The translations under genes were made by a program, and so were the position numbers. A stretch of 64,000 nt of DNA from Phytophthora colocasiae (lineage: Eukaryota; Oomycota; Peronosporomycetes; Peronosporales; Peronosporaceae), in assembly GCA_018806915.1 (NCBI GenBank), contig JAGKQI010000102.1:868001-932000 (forward strand), written 5' to 3'. Positions 32,408-44,215 of this stretch are shown here, one piece after another. The stretch's first letter is position 1, and each line of letters opens with the position of its first letter. Under the pieces are notes generated by a model. The model did no database searches, was not told the origin of the DNA, and saw nothing but the letters and a program-made list of their open reading frames with translations.

Positions 32408-32590
32408 TTCCACCGCGAAGATTTATTGCCGTTTTTTAAAATTTAAAAAACGAATTTCACGTTCATTGGTAGAAAATTAAAACGAAATAATTGGTAGAAA
32501 CGTTTTGTAGCCATCCGGTTCCACCAATGAACGACACAGAGACAGCGCCATCCAACCTCGGTCGACACAACCCGACTGAAACCACTTGCC
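32408..32590. promoter_or_regulatory. divergent promoter CENP-C / poly(A) polymerase with palindrome and repeats
   Basis: This holds a perfect palindrome (CGTTTTTTAAA, 32430-32440, against 32442-32452, one-base centre). It also has two copies of ATTGGTAGAAA (32465-32475 and 32490-32500) and CCAAT at 32524-32528, giving three CCAAT-type pentamers in 183 bp. Regulatory use is inferred. Confidence 0.5.
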
Positions 32591-34740
32591 ATGCAGAGCG
32601 CGACGTTCACAGTGGCGCCGCACGTGCTGGAACAGGCGTACAAGGCCATTCGGACGACGCCACCCGAACCGAAGGATGTGGAGCTGTCGGCCAAGCTACA
32701 GAGCTTCATGGACGAACACTTTCCCACGGAATCAGACGACAATATTACGCGACGCTCTCTGATTCTGGCGGAGCTGCGTTCTATATTCCGGGCCTGGGTC
32801 AAACAGGTTTGCATGCAGAAAGGTGTGCCGGAAGAGATGGCTGCTGATGCTGGCGGCCAGATCCTCGTCTCTGGTTCCTACCGTCTTGGAGTCAATGAAC
32901 CAGGAGCAGATATCGATACCATCTGCGTCGCTCCTCGACACGTCACCCGTGAAGATTTCTTCTCTTCATTGAAAGAGATTTTCCTGAAACATCCTAAAGT
33001 TTCCCACCTTGTGGCTATTGAAGGAGCCATTGTGCCGTTGATCACTTTCGACTACGAAGAGATCAATATCGATCTGCAGATTGCCATCTTGCCCAGGAAT
33101 TCTATCCCGGAAAACCTGAATATTCTGGACGATCACGTACTGGTTGGAGTGGATCCAGCTACAGAGAAGAGTCTCAATGGTCCTCGAGTGACAGAACTAA
33201 TGATCAAGCTGACGCCGAACAGAGAGAGCTTCATCAGTGTGCTGCGGATCGTCAGAAGATGGGCGAAGAGACGCGGACTGTACTCAAACAAGATGGGGTA
33301 TCTTGGTGGTGTCAATTGGTGCATCTTAGTCTGCTTCATCAACCAGTTGTACCCTACAGCAGCACCGTCGACCTTATTGCTGCGCTTTTTTATGGTGTTG
33401 AACAACTGGAAGTGGCCACTTGCCATTCAGCTTTGCAAGACGCACGATGCTAACCTTGGACTGGAGGTTTGGAACGCCAATGCTGGTCACAACCGGTAAG
33501 TTCATTGTTGTTTATTGTTTTATGCTAGTTGCGCATTACTGATGACTTGATGACTATTGCTAGTTACCAAGTGATGCCGATCCTGACGCCAGCGTACCCG
33601 TCCATGAACTCTTCGTTTAATGTGTCGACGCACAGTCTCTCAGTCATGAAGGAGGAGTTTAAACGTGGTTTGACCATTGTACAGGATGTTCTGAGCAAGG
33701 GTGGGTCAGAATGGGGCCCACTGTTTGAGCCTTCTGAGTTTTTCGCTGTCCACCAACACTATCTAGCAGTTGAGGTGTACACCGAGAAAGAGGATGAAGA
33801 ACAGGCATGGTGCAGTTTTTGCGAGTCTCGTATGAGAAAATTGGTAGAGTCGTTGGCCTACAACCAGGCGCTCTGCCGCTTGCGTGTGTGTACGAAGAAG
33901 TTTCCACTCAGCTACGTGACGGGAGGAGAAGCTCCGACGGGAGATCAATCGAATGGACAGCCCCCTGCTCAGCCTACCAAGTTTGGCGCCTGCTTTTATG
34001 TTGGCTTCGACATTGACCGGCGCCAGTTACGCAGCCGTGAAGTAAGCATTGATAATTCGGTGGAGTACTTCAAAAACAACGATCTTTACCGCTGGAACAA
34101 GCGCACGCCAACTATGGATGTACGGGTTACTTCTGTCGTGTGGAAATCATTACCAGAAAGTGTGTTTGAAGACATGGGTGGACGAGCTGTGGCGCGCGTT
34201 GCTCGTCGTGAGTTCATGAAAAAGAAGAAGGAAGAAGAAAAGAAGGCTGAGGAAGCTGCCGCTCCGAGTCCCCCGCCTTCTGGTGACGAGGGTATGCATT
34301 CACAGGACGATGGTGACAATTTGACGTGCAGTCAGAAAACAGAATCACTTGCAACGGAGATGGCGAATGGCAAGGGCAGCATTTCACAGCCTGGAAGCCC
34401 GAATCCTGCATCCGAAGGGGGCGAAACGAATGGAACTGACTCCGTCAACAACACCCCACTCAAGACGAAGGAAGTGGTGTCAACAGCGTCTCCAGAAAAG
34501 ACAGGTAAGCGTGACCGTGACGGTAAGTCTGTGGATGGAGCAGGTAGCCAGGAAGGGAAACCGTTGGCTACTGCTCACAATTCTGCCAATACGTCGACAA
34601 ATGGTGCGGAAGCTCGAGGGATTACATCGCCGCCTGCAAAGGTGGTGAAGAAGCCCTTGGAGTTGGCAACGGCTCCTCCAGCCGTGTCGTCGCCGCGCAA
34701 GAGACGTAAAATGAAAATCACTTTTGCCAAACTGAATTGA
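32591..34740 (+). CDS. PAP1: nuclear poly(A) polymerase
   Basis: It adds the poly(A) tail after mRNA 3' cleavage. ATG 32591 opens exon 1, which ends at 33495. The 68-bp intron 33496-33563 (GTAAG...CTAG) is followed by exon 2 to TGA 34738-34740. The nucleotidyltransferase core is intact: GSYRLGVNEPGADIDTICV holds the GS and the D-x-D pair, and NIDLQIA supplies the third Asp. The central helical domain (GGVNWCILVCFINQLYP, PILTPAYPSMNSSFNVSTH) and the RNA-binding domain (FGACFYVGFDIDRRQLRSRE) follow. The tail is Ser/Pro/Glu-rich and ends in a basic nuclear-localisation-like PRKRRKMK. Length (about 694 residues) is usual for canonical PAP. Confidence 0.92.
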
Positions 34741-35759
34741 GGAGGTTGCAGTGATGGCATGAAAAAAGAGAACATTGTTCCCACAAAAGAAAAAAAAAGT
34801 AGAGGTAGCAGCAGTGGTGAGAAATTGCGCGTGCTTCTCGACAACCAGGACAAAGCTAGCAGAGGAGTGGCTGGTGAGCGTGGAGAAGATTCCTGGTCGA
34901 GCAGCAAGTTGGGCCTCATGTGTGTTTGTATACATGCTTTCAGGCTCGCGCGAACGACAGCGACGAAGATTTCCAGACAAAACAGTGCAGCGATGGCCGT
35001 CACCGTTCCAGACGAAGCTTTTTGACGGTACGGAGTGAATAGATAGGAAAACACAAGCAGGAGGTGGTTGCATCTTTCTGCATGACAATAAAAATTAAAT
35101 AATCCGTACTTCTGCAACATGACGTGCTCACTTCATGTGTTGTTGGTCCATTCGTGCTTCCGTCTCTGATATCGGTGGATCGTCTCCGTTGTGTTGCTGG
35201 ACGTAGAGCCGGAAAAATGTCTGACTCGTCCGGATAGAGCGCCGGCAAACGTCCAACGATGTTTACCCTTTCAACAGCGACGACAGTGACGATATGCACA
35301 TCGTGCAGTGGCACAAATGTATTCACGACACTCGTCTTGGACAAAACTAGAGCCCTTGCCCGCCACCGTCGTCTGACTCCTCTTTCGAGAGGTTCGTTGA
35401 GCATTACGGGCAATACAAAGGAGAAATGCGGTCGTCAACTCGGGATCTATGCGCGCGTACGCATGGGCGCAGCTCTGCTATAAAAGCAGATGGAGCCTCG
35501 CCCCAATATGGATAGGATAGGTAAAACTTGCCCAGCAGCTGGGCCTAAGAATACGCGTGGGTCGTGGGTTGGTGTCTTGGTGTGGCAGGTCCTCGACGTT
35601 CGTATGAACCAGAACGGAAGAGATTGCCAGTGGTGAACGGACTGAACGTCGAATAGTCAAAGGACCAGCAGGCTTCGACTGTTGTCTACCCTATACAGCT
35701 TCGCCCCGCGGTGCTGCAGACTTTCGATTGCATATTTATCAAGGCAGTGCAGCAAGCTA
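34741..35759. other. 1-kb intergenic stretch, no recognised gene
   Basis: This lies between PAP and the RasGEF gene. A minus-strand frame of 137 codons (35000-35413) and several shorter frames show no family resemblance. CTATAAAAG near 35478-35486 could be a TATA element or coincidence; it sits in a small CTGCT/AGCAG hairpin. Confidence 0.5.
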
Positions 35760-38700
35760 ATGGATCCTGCAGCGTCGTCGTCCAGGTACGTTCGCTGTCA
35801 CTTGAGCTTTCCTGTTGCAGTTAGAACTTCGCTTATGAAAAGTGCTTGATACAGAATGGACGACATCTACGAGACCATCAAAGAGGGCCACGTTGCCGTG
35901 CGCGGACACTTCATGGTACAGTACAGATCAATGTTCTTCAGCCACGTAACATCTTCTCACTAGTCGGTTTTGTTTTGTAGTGGCGCGACCGATATGTTCT
36001 CGTTAAACCGGGCGAGATGATCATCCGTCGTCGTCGAGAGGGCTCCATCAAGGCGAAGGTTGGTATTTTACTGTTGCTCTACACGGCTGCAATGCTAAAT
36101 AGTTCTCGTTTTACAGATCGACTTGCTTGATACCAACCTAAAGCTCACGTTTCTTGGAGGGCAATCGCTGTTTACGATTTCTATGCATGGTCGAGACACT
36201 GTGTTCGATTTCCGCTCCACCGTGACCCGTGACGAATGGATCAGCGCCATTGTAAGTGCGCAGGAACGACCAGATTCCGAAGTGGATTGCGACGAGGATG
36301 GCACAGAACATCTCTCGGTGGATGAAACAGACGACCACGAAGGACACAAACGCAGCTCGATGACCAGTATGGGAACAGAAAAGAGTGATACGATGGAGGA
36401 TGACAGCGAAGGCTATAACGACGCTCTTTTAGCTCTACAGACTGTACGAGATTCTGTCATGCAGTGTCATTTATCTATGGGGGCAGCAGAGATCGATCCG
36501 TTCATTAACCCTCGAGACCACCTGACTCCATCTTTTACAAAAGCTGCTCCTTCACTACGACGAGTTCAAAGTGCCAAGCGAAGCGAGGAGGAACTACGAC
36601 AGAAGCGGCTCCGATCTCTCTTGACATTGATCGAAAGTACTCCACACGGTGGCCGCGTTGTTCTGTTGCATCTTGGAGTGGTGGCATCTGCAGGAATTAA
36701 CGTTGGCGATATGCTTTTAGCCCTTGGAGAGAAGCAGAGGGACAATCCAAGGCGAGGCTCGTTCACACCACGCACTTTGAGTACGCAAAAGCACAATGTG
36801 GCATCTTTTGTTCGCGATATCCTATTTCATCCTATTTATTCCAAGCGCGAAGAGGTCAACACGGAGGTTGTTCAAGGTCTCATCGACTTGTTTTTCCCTC
36901 ACTGTCGACTTCGGAGATTCAGTGACGATACGGAGTATCAACAGGTTCAACCAGCCCCTAACAGCACATCCAGAGTCACTGCCAAGAGTGAAAATGACGC
37001 AGAGGTAGACCCATCCAGCACTTCCGCAGCAACTCCTACTACAACGCTGAACCCATCACGTCCGCAAAGAAGAAAACGACGAAATCACTCGTTCCCGAAT
37101 TTGGGAGGGATCTCTCAACTAGCAAAGAGCAAAGGCTTGTTACCAACTTCAACAGACGACAACGACAGATCCATCAGCGCGAGAAAGCTGGAGGAAGGAG
37201 GCCATCGACTACGTGATAATCTGTCGGTATTATTTGCTCCGTCTCCAGCTCCAGGAGGTGGAAGAGATCTTCACATTCCGTTGTTAAGTCCAAGCACCCC
37301 ATTTACCGCTAGCGCTTCAGATGAGCTCGATTTCATCTGTGAGGATATACCTCTTCCAGTTCCACTTCGAAGTATGTTGTGGGAAATGTCGTGTTCCGAG
37401 ATGGCTGAACAACTTACGATCTTCCACCACTCGCAACTGTCAAATGTACACCCGTGGGAGTTTTTGCATCACCCGAAACAAGCTGCGAAAGAGCTGACGG
37501 AGCATTTCAACCGCTTGGTAGCGTATTTTGTTTGGTCCGTACTGGTTGAGGATTCACCCAAGGAACGAGCTGAGGTTATCGAGGATATCATCTCCATTGC
37601 AATGGCAGCAAGCGCACCGCCTCTGAATAATTTCCACCTGGTCATGGCTTGTGTCGGTTGTCTAGGTGACACACCGTTAATGTCTTCTCGAATGCCAACA
37701 ACTTGGAAAAAAGTCCGAGCTAAGTACAAAACGCGTCTTGGAGAGCTGCGACGATTGTGTGATCACTCTGGAGGTTTTGAGAACTTACGAAGGAAGCAAA
37801 GCACTGAAAGTGCTCGCCCGATACTATCCAGTGATGTCTCTACTGCTTCGATTATCCCATTCATTGGTGTTATCGGTGTTATGCTTGAGCGGCTCCGTTC
37901 TACTAGCTACTTCACTGCTAAGAAGATGCTGGATGTGGAGAAAATGGAGCGACAGTATATGGTACTCAATGTGCTTGAGAATGCATTGCTCAAGCCTGCA
38001 CCTCGACCGTCTCGAATTCCACAACGTGGGAAGACATCGCCAAGTGAAACCGCAGCGGCAATGACCACACGCTTACAACAATTCTTCAAAGCTCTCAGCA
38101 TGGAATTCGCCACCTCTCGTTTCCACCAGCTACGCTCGCAGCAGATCCTAGCAAACGAGACCAGCGCCACCAGTTCCGCTTCAGCGTCTTTCGGGCTTGG
38201 AGCCACCTTGAACGGAAGCAACAGAGGCGGGGTGCCGGTGAACCTTACAGCGAGCAAATTTGATTCTTCAATCCACAGCTCAATCGGCCCTAGCGAGGAC
38301 TCTGGTTTACCATTTGTATCTTTTCGAGACATCTGTGTACTGCTTGTTTCGGTCCCGGAGATGCGAGAACGGATGCAAATGGCTCTCGAAGCGCTTTTCG
38401 TAGACGGACGTCAACCGGCTACCCAGTTCCTGCGCAAGTTCTGGCTGGACTTTAAGCAGAACGTGTGGATCTCTGGTGTCGGCCCCACCCTGCAGAGTGT
38501 GCGACTCTGCGTATCTGCTCTTTATCAGGAGGTTATGACGTACAAAATCACGGAGCTCATGCAGATCACTGGACTGGACGAGAACTCTAGCGAATTACAT
38601 GACGTGGTATACGCCAAGCTCGTCGTGGTGACTGTACAGCCTATTTACCTCAAAATCGTGTCCAAAGTGAAGCGGAACTTCGTCAAGGAGGACGCACACG

Positions 38701-39071
38701 CATCCGCTCGACTGCTACAGAGCACCCCACAGGTTGTCGTGGATAGCAGCAAACCTACAATCCCATGGAGCAGTTGCAGTTGCAGCTCTCCGGTTGAATT
38801 GCTGGATCTCGTCTGTCAGTTAGTTGCGCTGCCACGAGCAAGCACCACTACCGCAGCCGTAGCAGCCACCGATCACCAGCTCGCAGCAGTGGAACTACTT
38901 GGAGCGCTGCAACACCAAGCTCGACACACATTCCTCGCTACAAACCCTGTCAGTAGCTTGTACCTGATGAAGCAGATCCTGGACCCGAAGTATCTTCCTC
39001 TCGCACGTCGTCAAGCTCTCGAGGTGTTCATCGCTGCAGTCACATGGCTGCGCAAGGAGCAGGAAGCATAA
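35760..39071 (+). CDS. PH domain plus RasGEF (CDC25-homology) protein
   Basis: This is a predicted guanine-nucleotide exchange factor for a Ras-like GTPase. Three short 5' exons start MDPAASSSR at ATG 35760 and encode the PH domain (GHFMWRDRYVLVKPGEMIIR, then LTFLGGQSLF, VFDFRSTVTRDEWISAI). The long last exon (from about 36118) has a helical region and a CDC25 core: EQLTIFHHSQLSNVHPWEFL, LTEHFNRLVAYFVW, AEVIEDIISIAMAA, NNFHLVMACVGCLGD, then TTWKKV and IIPFIGVIGVMLERL. These match the RasGEF pattern (HPSEFL, NFN, AIVSGL, IPFLGVYL). The C-terminal 300 residues are helical and unrecognised. The specific GTPase is unknown. The start is supported by in-frame joining of all four exons. Confidence 0.8.
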
Positions 39072-39163
39072 ATCTTCCAGCAAGTACAGACAAAAGGCCA
39101 GAGCGAATGACAGCCTGTGCCAGCGACACTTGGCTCATTCGGTGGCGCTTGATAGGACACGTA

Positions 39164-39383
39164 TTTAGTGAATCACTCTTGATCCGAAGACGACTTGCTC
39201 GTTACACGCAAAAAAGAGAACTAAATTAAAATGCTTAGTCCTGGCACGAGCTCTCACTACTCCCAGATTTATATCCCAGTATTCCGCTTGTCTCGCGCCT
39301 CCTCTCTCATAAAACCGGTCTGATTTGCACTCCTGTTCTCAGCAACGAGTTCAACCTGGAGTACATGGACCTGAATTCCAACA
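39164..39383 (-). repeat. 3' LTR of the copia element
   Basis: This 220-bp direct repeat is paired with 44271-44489. On the minus strand it starts TGTTGGAATT and ends GATTCACTAAA. The outer end is fixed by the ACGTA duplication at 39159-39163. Confidence 0.9.
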
Positions 39384-39408
39384 CGCCTCCCTCGAAGCAT
39401 AGCTTTGA

Positions 39409-41727
39409 CTAGTCCGCTACTCCAGCGCCAACAAGTACAAGTAAGTCCTTGAGCTTCGACTTGTCTAGAGGCTTCGTAAACGTGTCTGCCGGATTAACCG
39501 TTCCTTTTACCTTGTAGATCTCCACTACACCTTTCTCAACTTGCTCCCGCACATAGTGCCAACGCAACTCAATGTGCCGTGTGCGACGACTGTAACTTGG
39601 ATTCACCGCCATAATGATCGCTGCTTGGTTGTCAATTCCAAGTCTCAGCTTAACACTGCGGTGCGGCAATATTTCCTGCAAAATGTTGCTTTCCGCTACA
39701 GCCTCCATTGTTGCTTCACACGATGCCACATATTCTGCTTCCGCCGAAGAAAGCGCTACGATAGACTGTCGACGTGACATCCACGAGATTGCACCTCCAG
39801 CTAACGTAAACACGAATCCTGTTGTGCTCTTACGTGACTCTGGATCATTTGCCCAGTCACTATCACAGTAACCTTCCAGCACAACCTCCTGCGGTGCTTT
39901 CGTATTCCGGTTGTAAGTGATGCCATACTCAATTGTACCTGCCAGATACCGCAGCACACGTTTCAAAGTGCCCACATGCTTGGCCGACGGCTTGGCTACA
40001 AATCTGCTGAGCTGCCCGACAACAAATGCCAGATCAGGACGAGTTCCAGTAGCTAGGTACATGAGCATTCCAATTGCCTTTCGATAAGGAAAGCTGGTAT
40101 CCGACTGTTCACTATCTCCAAGTGGTGCCAGTCTTGCATTGGTCTCCATGGGGTTCCCCACTGCATGAGCATGCTCGTATCCGAAAGTCTCCAGAATCTC
40201 ACGAGCATACTTGCTCTGACTCACAGTGATGCACTCGCTTGACTGCATGACCTCAATTCCCAGGTACTGCGTCAGTAACCCCTGGTCCTTGATACCGTAG
40301 GCCTTATCAATCTCTTCAAATAAGTTGCACTTGCTTGCCTCACTGTTGGTTGCCACGAGAATGTCATCCACGTAAATGAGCACCATCATGATCACGTCTC
40401 CATCAAAGTGATAGTATAGACAAGGCTCAGTCAGTGAGCGTTGAAAACCGCGCTCGAGCAGCCACCGATTTAACTCGGTATTCCACTCTCTTCCTGACTG
40501 CCTCAGCCCGTACAAAGCTTTCACCACGACGTACATGTGTCCGTCAATTTCACACGGGTAGCCATCAATGGACCGTAAGTACTGCCTGATACCTAGCAAT
40601 GCGTTCAAATATGCCGTATTCACATCACCACCATATAGGTCCAGGTTCAGAACGGCTGCAAGCGCTATCAGCATTCGCAAAGATGACAAACGGGCCACCG
40701 GTGCAAAAGTCAAAACAAAGTCGATTCCAGGTCTCTGGTGATTTCCCAGAGCAACCACACGTGTCTTAAACCGGATGACGTATCCCTGGTGATCTGACTT
40801 CAACGCATAAACCCACTGCGTGCTTATCGGTTTAGCATCAGCAGGTACTTGGTCACGTGAGATTTCCTCAATGACCCCTTTCTCCCTCAGTGCCGCCATT
40901 TCCAGCAGCTCTGCTTCTTTCCAGTAGTTTGCAAACCTCGAGCGCATCGCCTCCCTATGATTCCGGGGCATCTTGATACTGCTCGCACGTATCGGTTGTC
41001 CATGCTCATCCAGTATGCGAGATGTGGCTTGCGTCACGTTCACCACGAAATCATCCAAATACTTAGGCTTACGACGCTCAGTTGCTTCGCGAAGTCCCGT
41101 CCGAGTTCGTTTTGCATCTGGTTTGGCTGCATCATGCTCCACCCTTTCCGCTTCTGAAGAAGTCTCACTGCGGTGAGTGCGTTTTCCAGTCTGTCTCGGT
41201 GGCATTAGTGTGCTAGCGTCAACTACTTCCTGCTGCACGCTTTCCCCATTCACCGATTCAGTACTGCTGTTTGCTGGTTCGAAAGCACTCGCCACTGTGA
41301 CTTGATCATCATCGATTCCTTCCATGGCATATTCCTCACCATCGGATCTATCACTTGCAGCAGTCGATGAGCACTCAGCATCTTCCAGCTCACTTGGTGC
41401 CTCAATTGGTTCAGTAGGCACAGGCAAGTTCACCTCCACTGGATCTGCACTAGCTTCTTCAGCCGTACAGTTGCCAACCACACTAGTTTCAGCAACGCCA
41501 CTAACTACGTCACTAGTTTCCGCCACATCACTAGCTTCAGCAAACTCCACGTTCTGTGAATTCGTCATCTTGCTAGGTTCCGTGTTGACATCAAATTCCT
41601 TGGTCGGCGGTTGCTCTGCAAAGCGTACGTGACGATGTAGTTCTCGGTCAGTATCGTCCTCTACGTAATCTTCTCCATCCACGAAACTCACTTCGTCCCC
41701 CCCCCTCGAGCTCCATAGAGTGTTCAC
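39409..41727 (-). CDS. copia reverse transcriptase and RNase H open frame
   Basis: This is the 3' half of the element's polyprotein. The reverse transcriptase has DVNTAYLNALL (first catalytic Asp) and IYVDDILVA (YVDD box). The RNase H/C-terminal part has GYCDSDWANDPESRKSTTGF, ALSSAEAEYVA, and NPADTFTKPL, standard copia signatures. It overlaps the upstream open frame in a different frame at the nine-G run 41697-41705, so its N-terminal 10 codons are probably not the natural start. No internal stop or lost catalytic residue is seen. Confidence 0.9.
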   Translation of the reverse strand: MNTLWSSRGGDEVSFVDGEDYVEDDTDRELHRHVRFAEQPPTKEFDVNTEPSKMTNSQNVEFAEASDVAETSDVVSGVAETSVVGNCTAEEASADPVEVNLPVPTEPIEAPSELEDAECSSTAASDRSDGEEYAMEGIDDDQVTVASAFEPANSSTESVNGESVQQEVVDASTLMPPRQTGKRTHRSETSSEAERVEHDAAKPDAKRTRTGLREATERRKPKYLDDFVVNVTQATSRILDEHGQPIRASSIKMPRNHREAMRSRFANYWKEAELLEMAALREKGVIEEISRDQVPADAKPISTQWVYALKSDHQGYVIRFKTRVVALGNHQRPGIDFVLTFAPVARLSSLRMLIALAAVLNLDLYGGDVNTAYLNALLGIRQYLRSIDGYPCEIDGHMYVVVKALYGLRQSGREWNTELNRWLLERGFQRSLTEPCLYYHFDGDVIMMVLIYVDDILVATNSEASKCNLFEEIDKAYGIKDQGLLTQYLGIEVMQSSECITVSQSKYAREILETFGYEHAHAVGNPMETNARLAPLGDSEQSDTSFPYRKAIGMLMYLATGTRPDLAFVVGQLSRFVAKPSAKHVGTLKRVLRYLAGTIEYGITYNRNTKAPQEVVLEGYCDSDWANDPESRKSTTGFVFTLAGGAISWMSRRQSIVALSSAEAEYVASCEATMEAVAESNILQEILPHRSVKLRLGIDNQAAIIMAVNPSYSRRTRHIELRWHYVREQVEKGVVEIYKVKGTVNPADTFTKPLDKSKLKDLLVLVGAGVAD

Positions 41728-44215
41728 TCATGGGCTCGTCAAAAGTTTCGGTAGGTTCGACGCTGCTTAAATCATCGCTGACATTCACAGTTTCATTCTC
41801 AGCAAGCAAGCTAGCTTGCTCGAAGTGTAATGACTCTAGGTCACTATCCTCCACATCCACGTCGTGGCGATCACGAAACACAGTGTCTTCAGATACTCTC
41901 AAATCTGCCACGAACTTGACCGTTCGTTCATCAGGAAAGTATACCTTGCATCCCACGACGTCCTCCGCGTAGCCGACAATAATTCCCAGCTTAGCATTGT
42001 CGTGATGCTTACGTTTCCCCTGCGTTACCGGTATGTGCACGTATGCCAGCGCACCAAACTTGCGAATGTGGTGAAGATCCGGCTTCATCCCGAACATCAA
42101 CTCGTAAGGTATGCCATTAGCTCCCTTGTTCAAGACCCGATTCTTAATGTACGCTGCGTTCCGCAACGCTTCAGGCCACAAGTTCCTCGGAAAACCAGCT
42201 TGCACCATCATGGCTTTCATCATACCGACGAGAGATTGGTGCGTCCGCTCACATAGGTTCAGCTGTGAGCTCTTTGGTCCGACCTTCACATGCTCAATCC
42301 CATGAGCAGCGTACCAGCTATCGATCTCCGCATTCACGAATTCACCACCTTTATCTGTCAGCACCTTCTTGACCTTGAATGAACTCTGCTGACCTCCACC
42401 ACGATCTCTTCCTGCTTGCCTTTCCGCCCAGATAATATATTCTTCAATATGTTTGTTCACCACATCACTGGACTTGCTAGTCAGCATCTTGATCGTGACA
42501 AAGCGCGAGTATCCATCCAGAATAACCAGCACTGCTTCGTATCGTGTGCCATTTCCCTTGCTTGGGATCAACAGATCAGCGTACACCACTTGATTCGGCT
42601 CTTTGAGTTTCCGATCAAGCTTCTTCGGAAGAGGTTTCTTCTTCTGCTTCGCGATATGACAGGCATCACACGTGTTCAGTTGTCGTCGCGTCAGCATCAT
42701 GCCTCGCACGAGACCCTTGTCGACCATAGTCTTCAAGTACTGTGGGCACGTGTGCGCCAAACGCTCATGCCATAGCGTCAGTGATCCAACGCCTTCAGCT
42801 ATCGTGAAATTGCATCTTGCTCTAGCTGGTGGTCTTACAATTGGACTGTCCGAAAGATCCGACGCGTAGAATCCCCACGTTGCATCTTGCGGTGTAGCAA
42901 TTGCTATCGTTTTACCTTCTTCCATAATAAAGAAGTTCAGTGTTTCACGCTCATAGTCAAAGTCCAGACCTTGTTCAGCAGCTAAGCCAGGCGATAACAA
43001 ACTACAGTCTGCTCCTGGAACGTAGAACACATCATTGAGACGCAATACCGTCTGTACATCATTGACCAGTGTTGACAACACTACAGTGCCGACGCCCGTT
43101 ACTTGAGCTCGAAGTGCATCTGTAAGTCCACGAATACCCCGTGCATGATCAATGTCTTCACTGAAAGTTGCAAAGTAGGAACGTCTCCCCGTCACGTGAA
43201 CATTCGATGCAGTATCGAAAAACCACCATCCTCCATCAGCAGTGTCGTCCTCGCCCTCATGTACACTGGTATTTCGACCACCGTGTACATCCACCCCCAC
43301 ACGAATCTCCTCTTCATGTTCAGGCTCTGGACTGGAACCACCACCAACGAGAATCGTCACATGCGAACGCGCCTTACGTTTCTCTTCAGCGTCATCAGCC
43401 TCTGCTTTCTTCTTATCCTTCTCGGCTTTCACAGGACAGTTCGGCTTGATATGCTCCGTACTCCCGCAAACAAAACACTTTCTAGCCTTCTTAGACGCTT
43501 TCGTGTCTTCTTGCTTGTCCTGACCTTCATTCTTGCCCTTGTCACCTCCCTTGCCTCCGTTCTTGTTACCCCCGCGATAACCTCCACTGTTCCTGCTGTG
43601 AAACTCCATTTGACGAGCAGCAGCGGCGCGAATCATTTCACGGACTTTTCTGGGTGTGAACTCATCTGGCGTAGCAGAGTAACGCACAGATGCCTTCAGG
43701 CTTTCGAACTCTGCCTGGTTGGGAAGACTCTCCAACAGCATCTCCACCATGTCAATGTCACTGACGGTGTACTGCAAAGTCGCCAACTCCGTTCGAATAT
43801 TGAACATCTTGCACAAATGCAGATTCGCATCACTCCCTGGGGACAACTTCATAGCCCAAAGTTGATTCACCAGGCGACGAATACTGTGGACCTTTACCGT
43901 CTTGTTTGTCTTATTCTCGAACAAGTCAATCAAAGCTGCCCACATTCCCGATCCTGTCATCTTGTCCCGAATCTGCTGCAAGATATCTGGCGGTACCGAC
44001 GTACCCACCATGCGCCGGATTTGATTCTGCTGGTCATCGAACTTCTCCTTGCCATCATCTGTACCCAAGTCTTCACGCTTGATCGTACCGTCCGTAATCG
44101 GCATCAGCTTCTTCTCTGTCAGAACCGCCTCCATGGCCCACTTGTACGTCTGCCAGTCCTTCCCGTCCCAGTTCTTGGGAACGCCCTCATTGTTGTACTT
44201 GAGCGGCTCCGCCAT
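41648..44215 (-). CDS. copia Gag, protease and integrase open frame
   Basis: This is the 5' half of the polyprotein, from ATG 44215 (MAEPLKYNN). Gag (UBN2/copia type, residues 1-230) ends in a CCHC knuckle, CFVCGSTEHIKPNC. The protease region has WWFFDTASNVHVTG, with DTA in place of the usual DSG/DTG triad. The pre-integrase zinc finger (HERLAHTCPQYL, CDACHIAK) and the DD35E core follow: VVYADLL, VLTDKGGEF and the Glu in LNLCERTHQS. After the integrase the frame continues through an acidic linker to the G run, where it goes out of frame with the RT part. Confidence 0.9.
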   Translation of the reverse strand: MAEPLKYNNEGVPKNWDGKDWQTYKWAMEAVLTEKKLMPITDGTIKREDLGTDDGKEKFDDQQNQIRRMVGTSVPPDILQQIRDKMTGSGMWAALIDLFENKTNKTVKVHSIRRLVNQLWAMKLSPGSDANLHLCKMFNIRTELATLQYTVSDIDMVEMLLESLPNQAEFESLKASVRYSATPDEFTPRKVREMIRAAAARQMEFHSRNSGGYRGGNKNGGKGGDKGKNEGQDKQEDTKASKKARKCFVCGSTEHIKPNCPVKAEKDKKKAEADDAEEKRKARSHVTILVGGGSSPEPEHEEEIRVGVDVHGGRNTSVHEGEDDTADGGWWFFDTASNVHVTGRRSYFATFSEDIDHARGIRGLTDALRAQVTGVGTVVLSTLVNDVQTVLRLNDVFYVPGADCSLLSPGLAAEQGLDFDYERETLNFFIMEEGKTIAIATPQDATWGFYASDLSDSPIVRPPARARCNFTIAEGVGSLTLWHERLAHTCPQYLKTMVDKGLVRGMMLTRRQLNTCDACHIAKQKKKPLPKKLDRKLKEPNQVVYADLLIPSKGNGTRYEAVLVILDGYSRFVTIKMLTSKSSDVVNKHIEEYIIWAERQAGRDRGGGQQSSFKVKKVLTDKGGEFVNAEIDSWYAAHGIEHVKVGPKSSQLNLCERTHQSLVGMMKAMMVQAGFPRNLWPEALRNAAYIKNRVLNKGANGIPYELMFGMKPDLHHIRKFGALAYVHIPVTQGKRKHHDNAKLGIIVGYAEDVVGCKVYFPDERTVKFVADLRVSEDTVFRDRHDVDVEDSDLESLHFEQASLLAENETVNVSDDLSSVEPTETFDEPMSEHSMELEGGGRSEFRGWRRLRRGRY

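Noticed and set aside
35478..35486. TATAAAAG as a core promoter
   Set aside because: It is 270 bp from the next start codon with no transcript evidence; oomycete promoters usually lack a TATA box.
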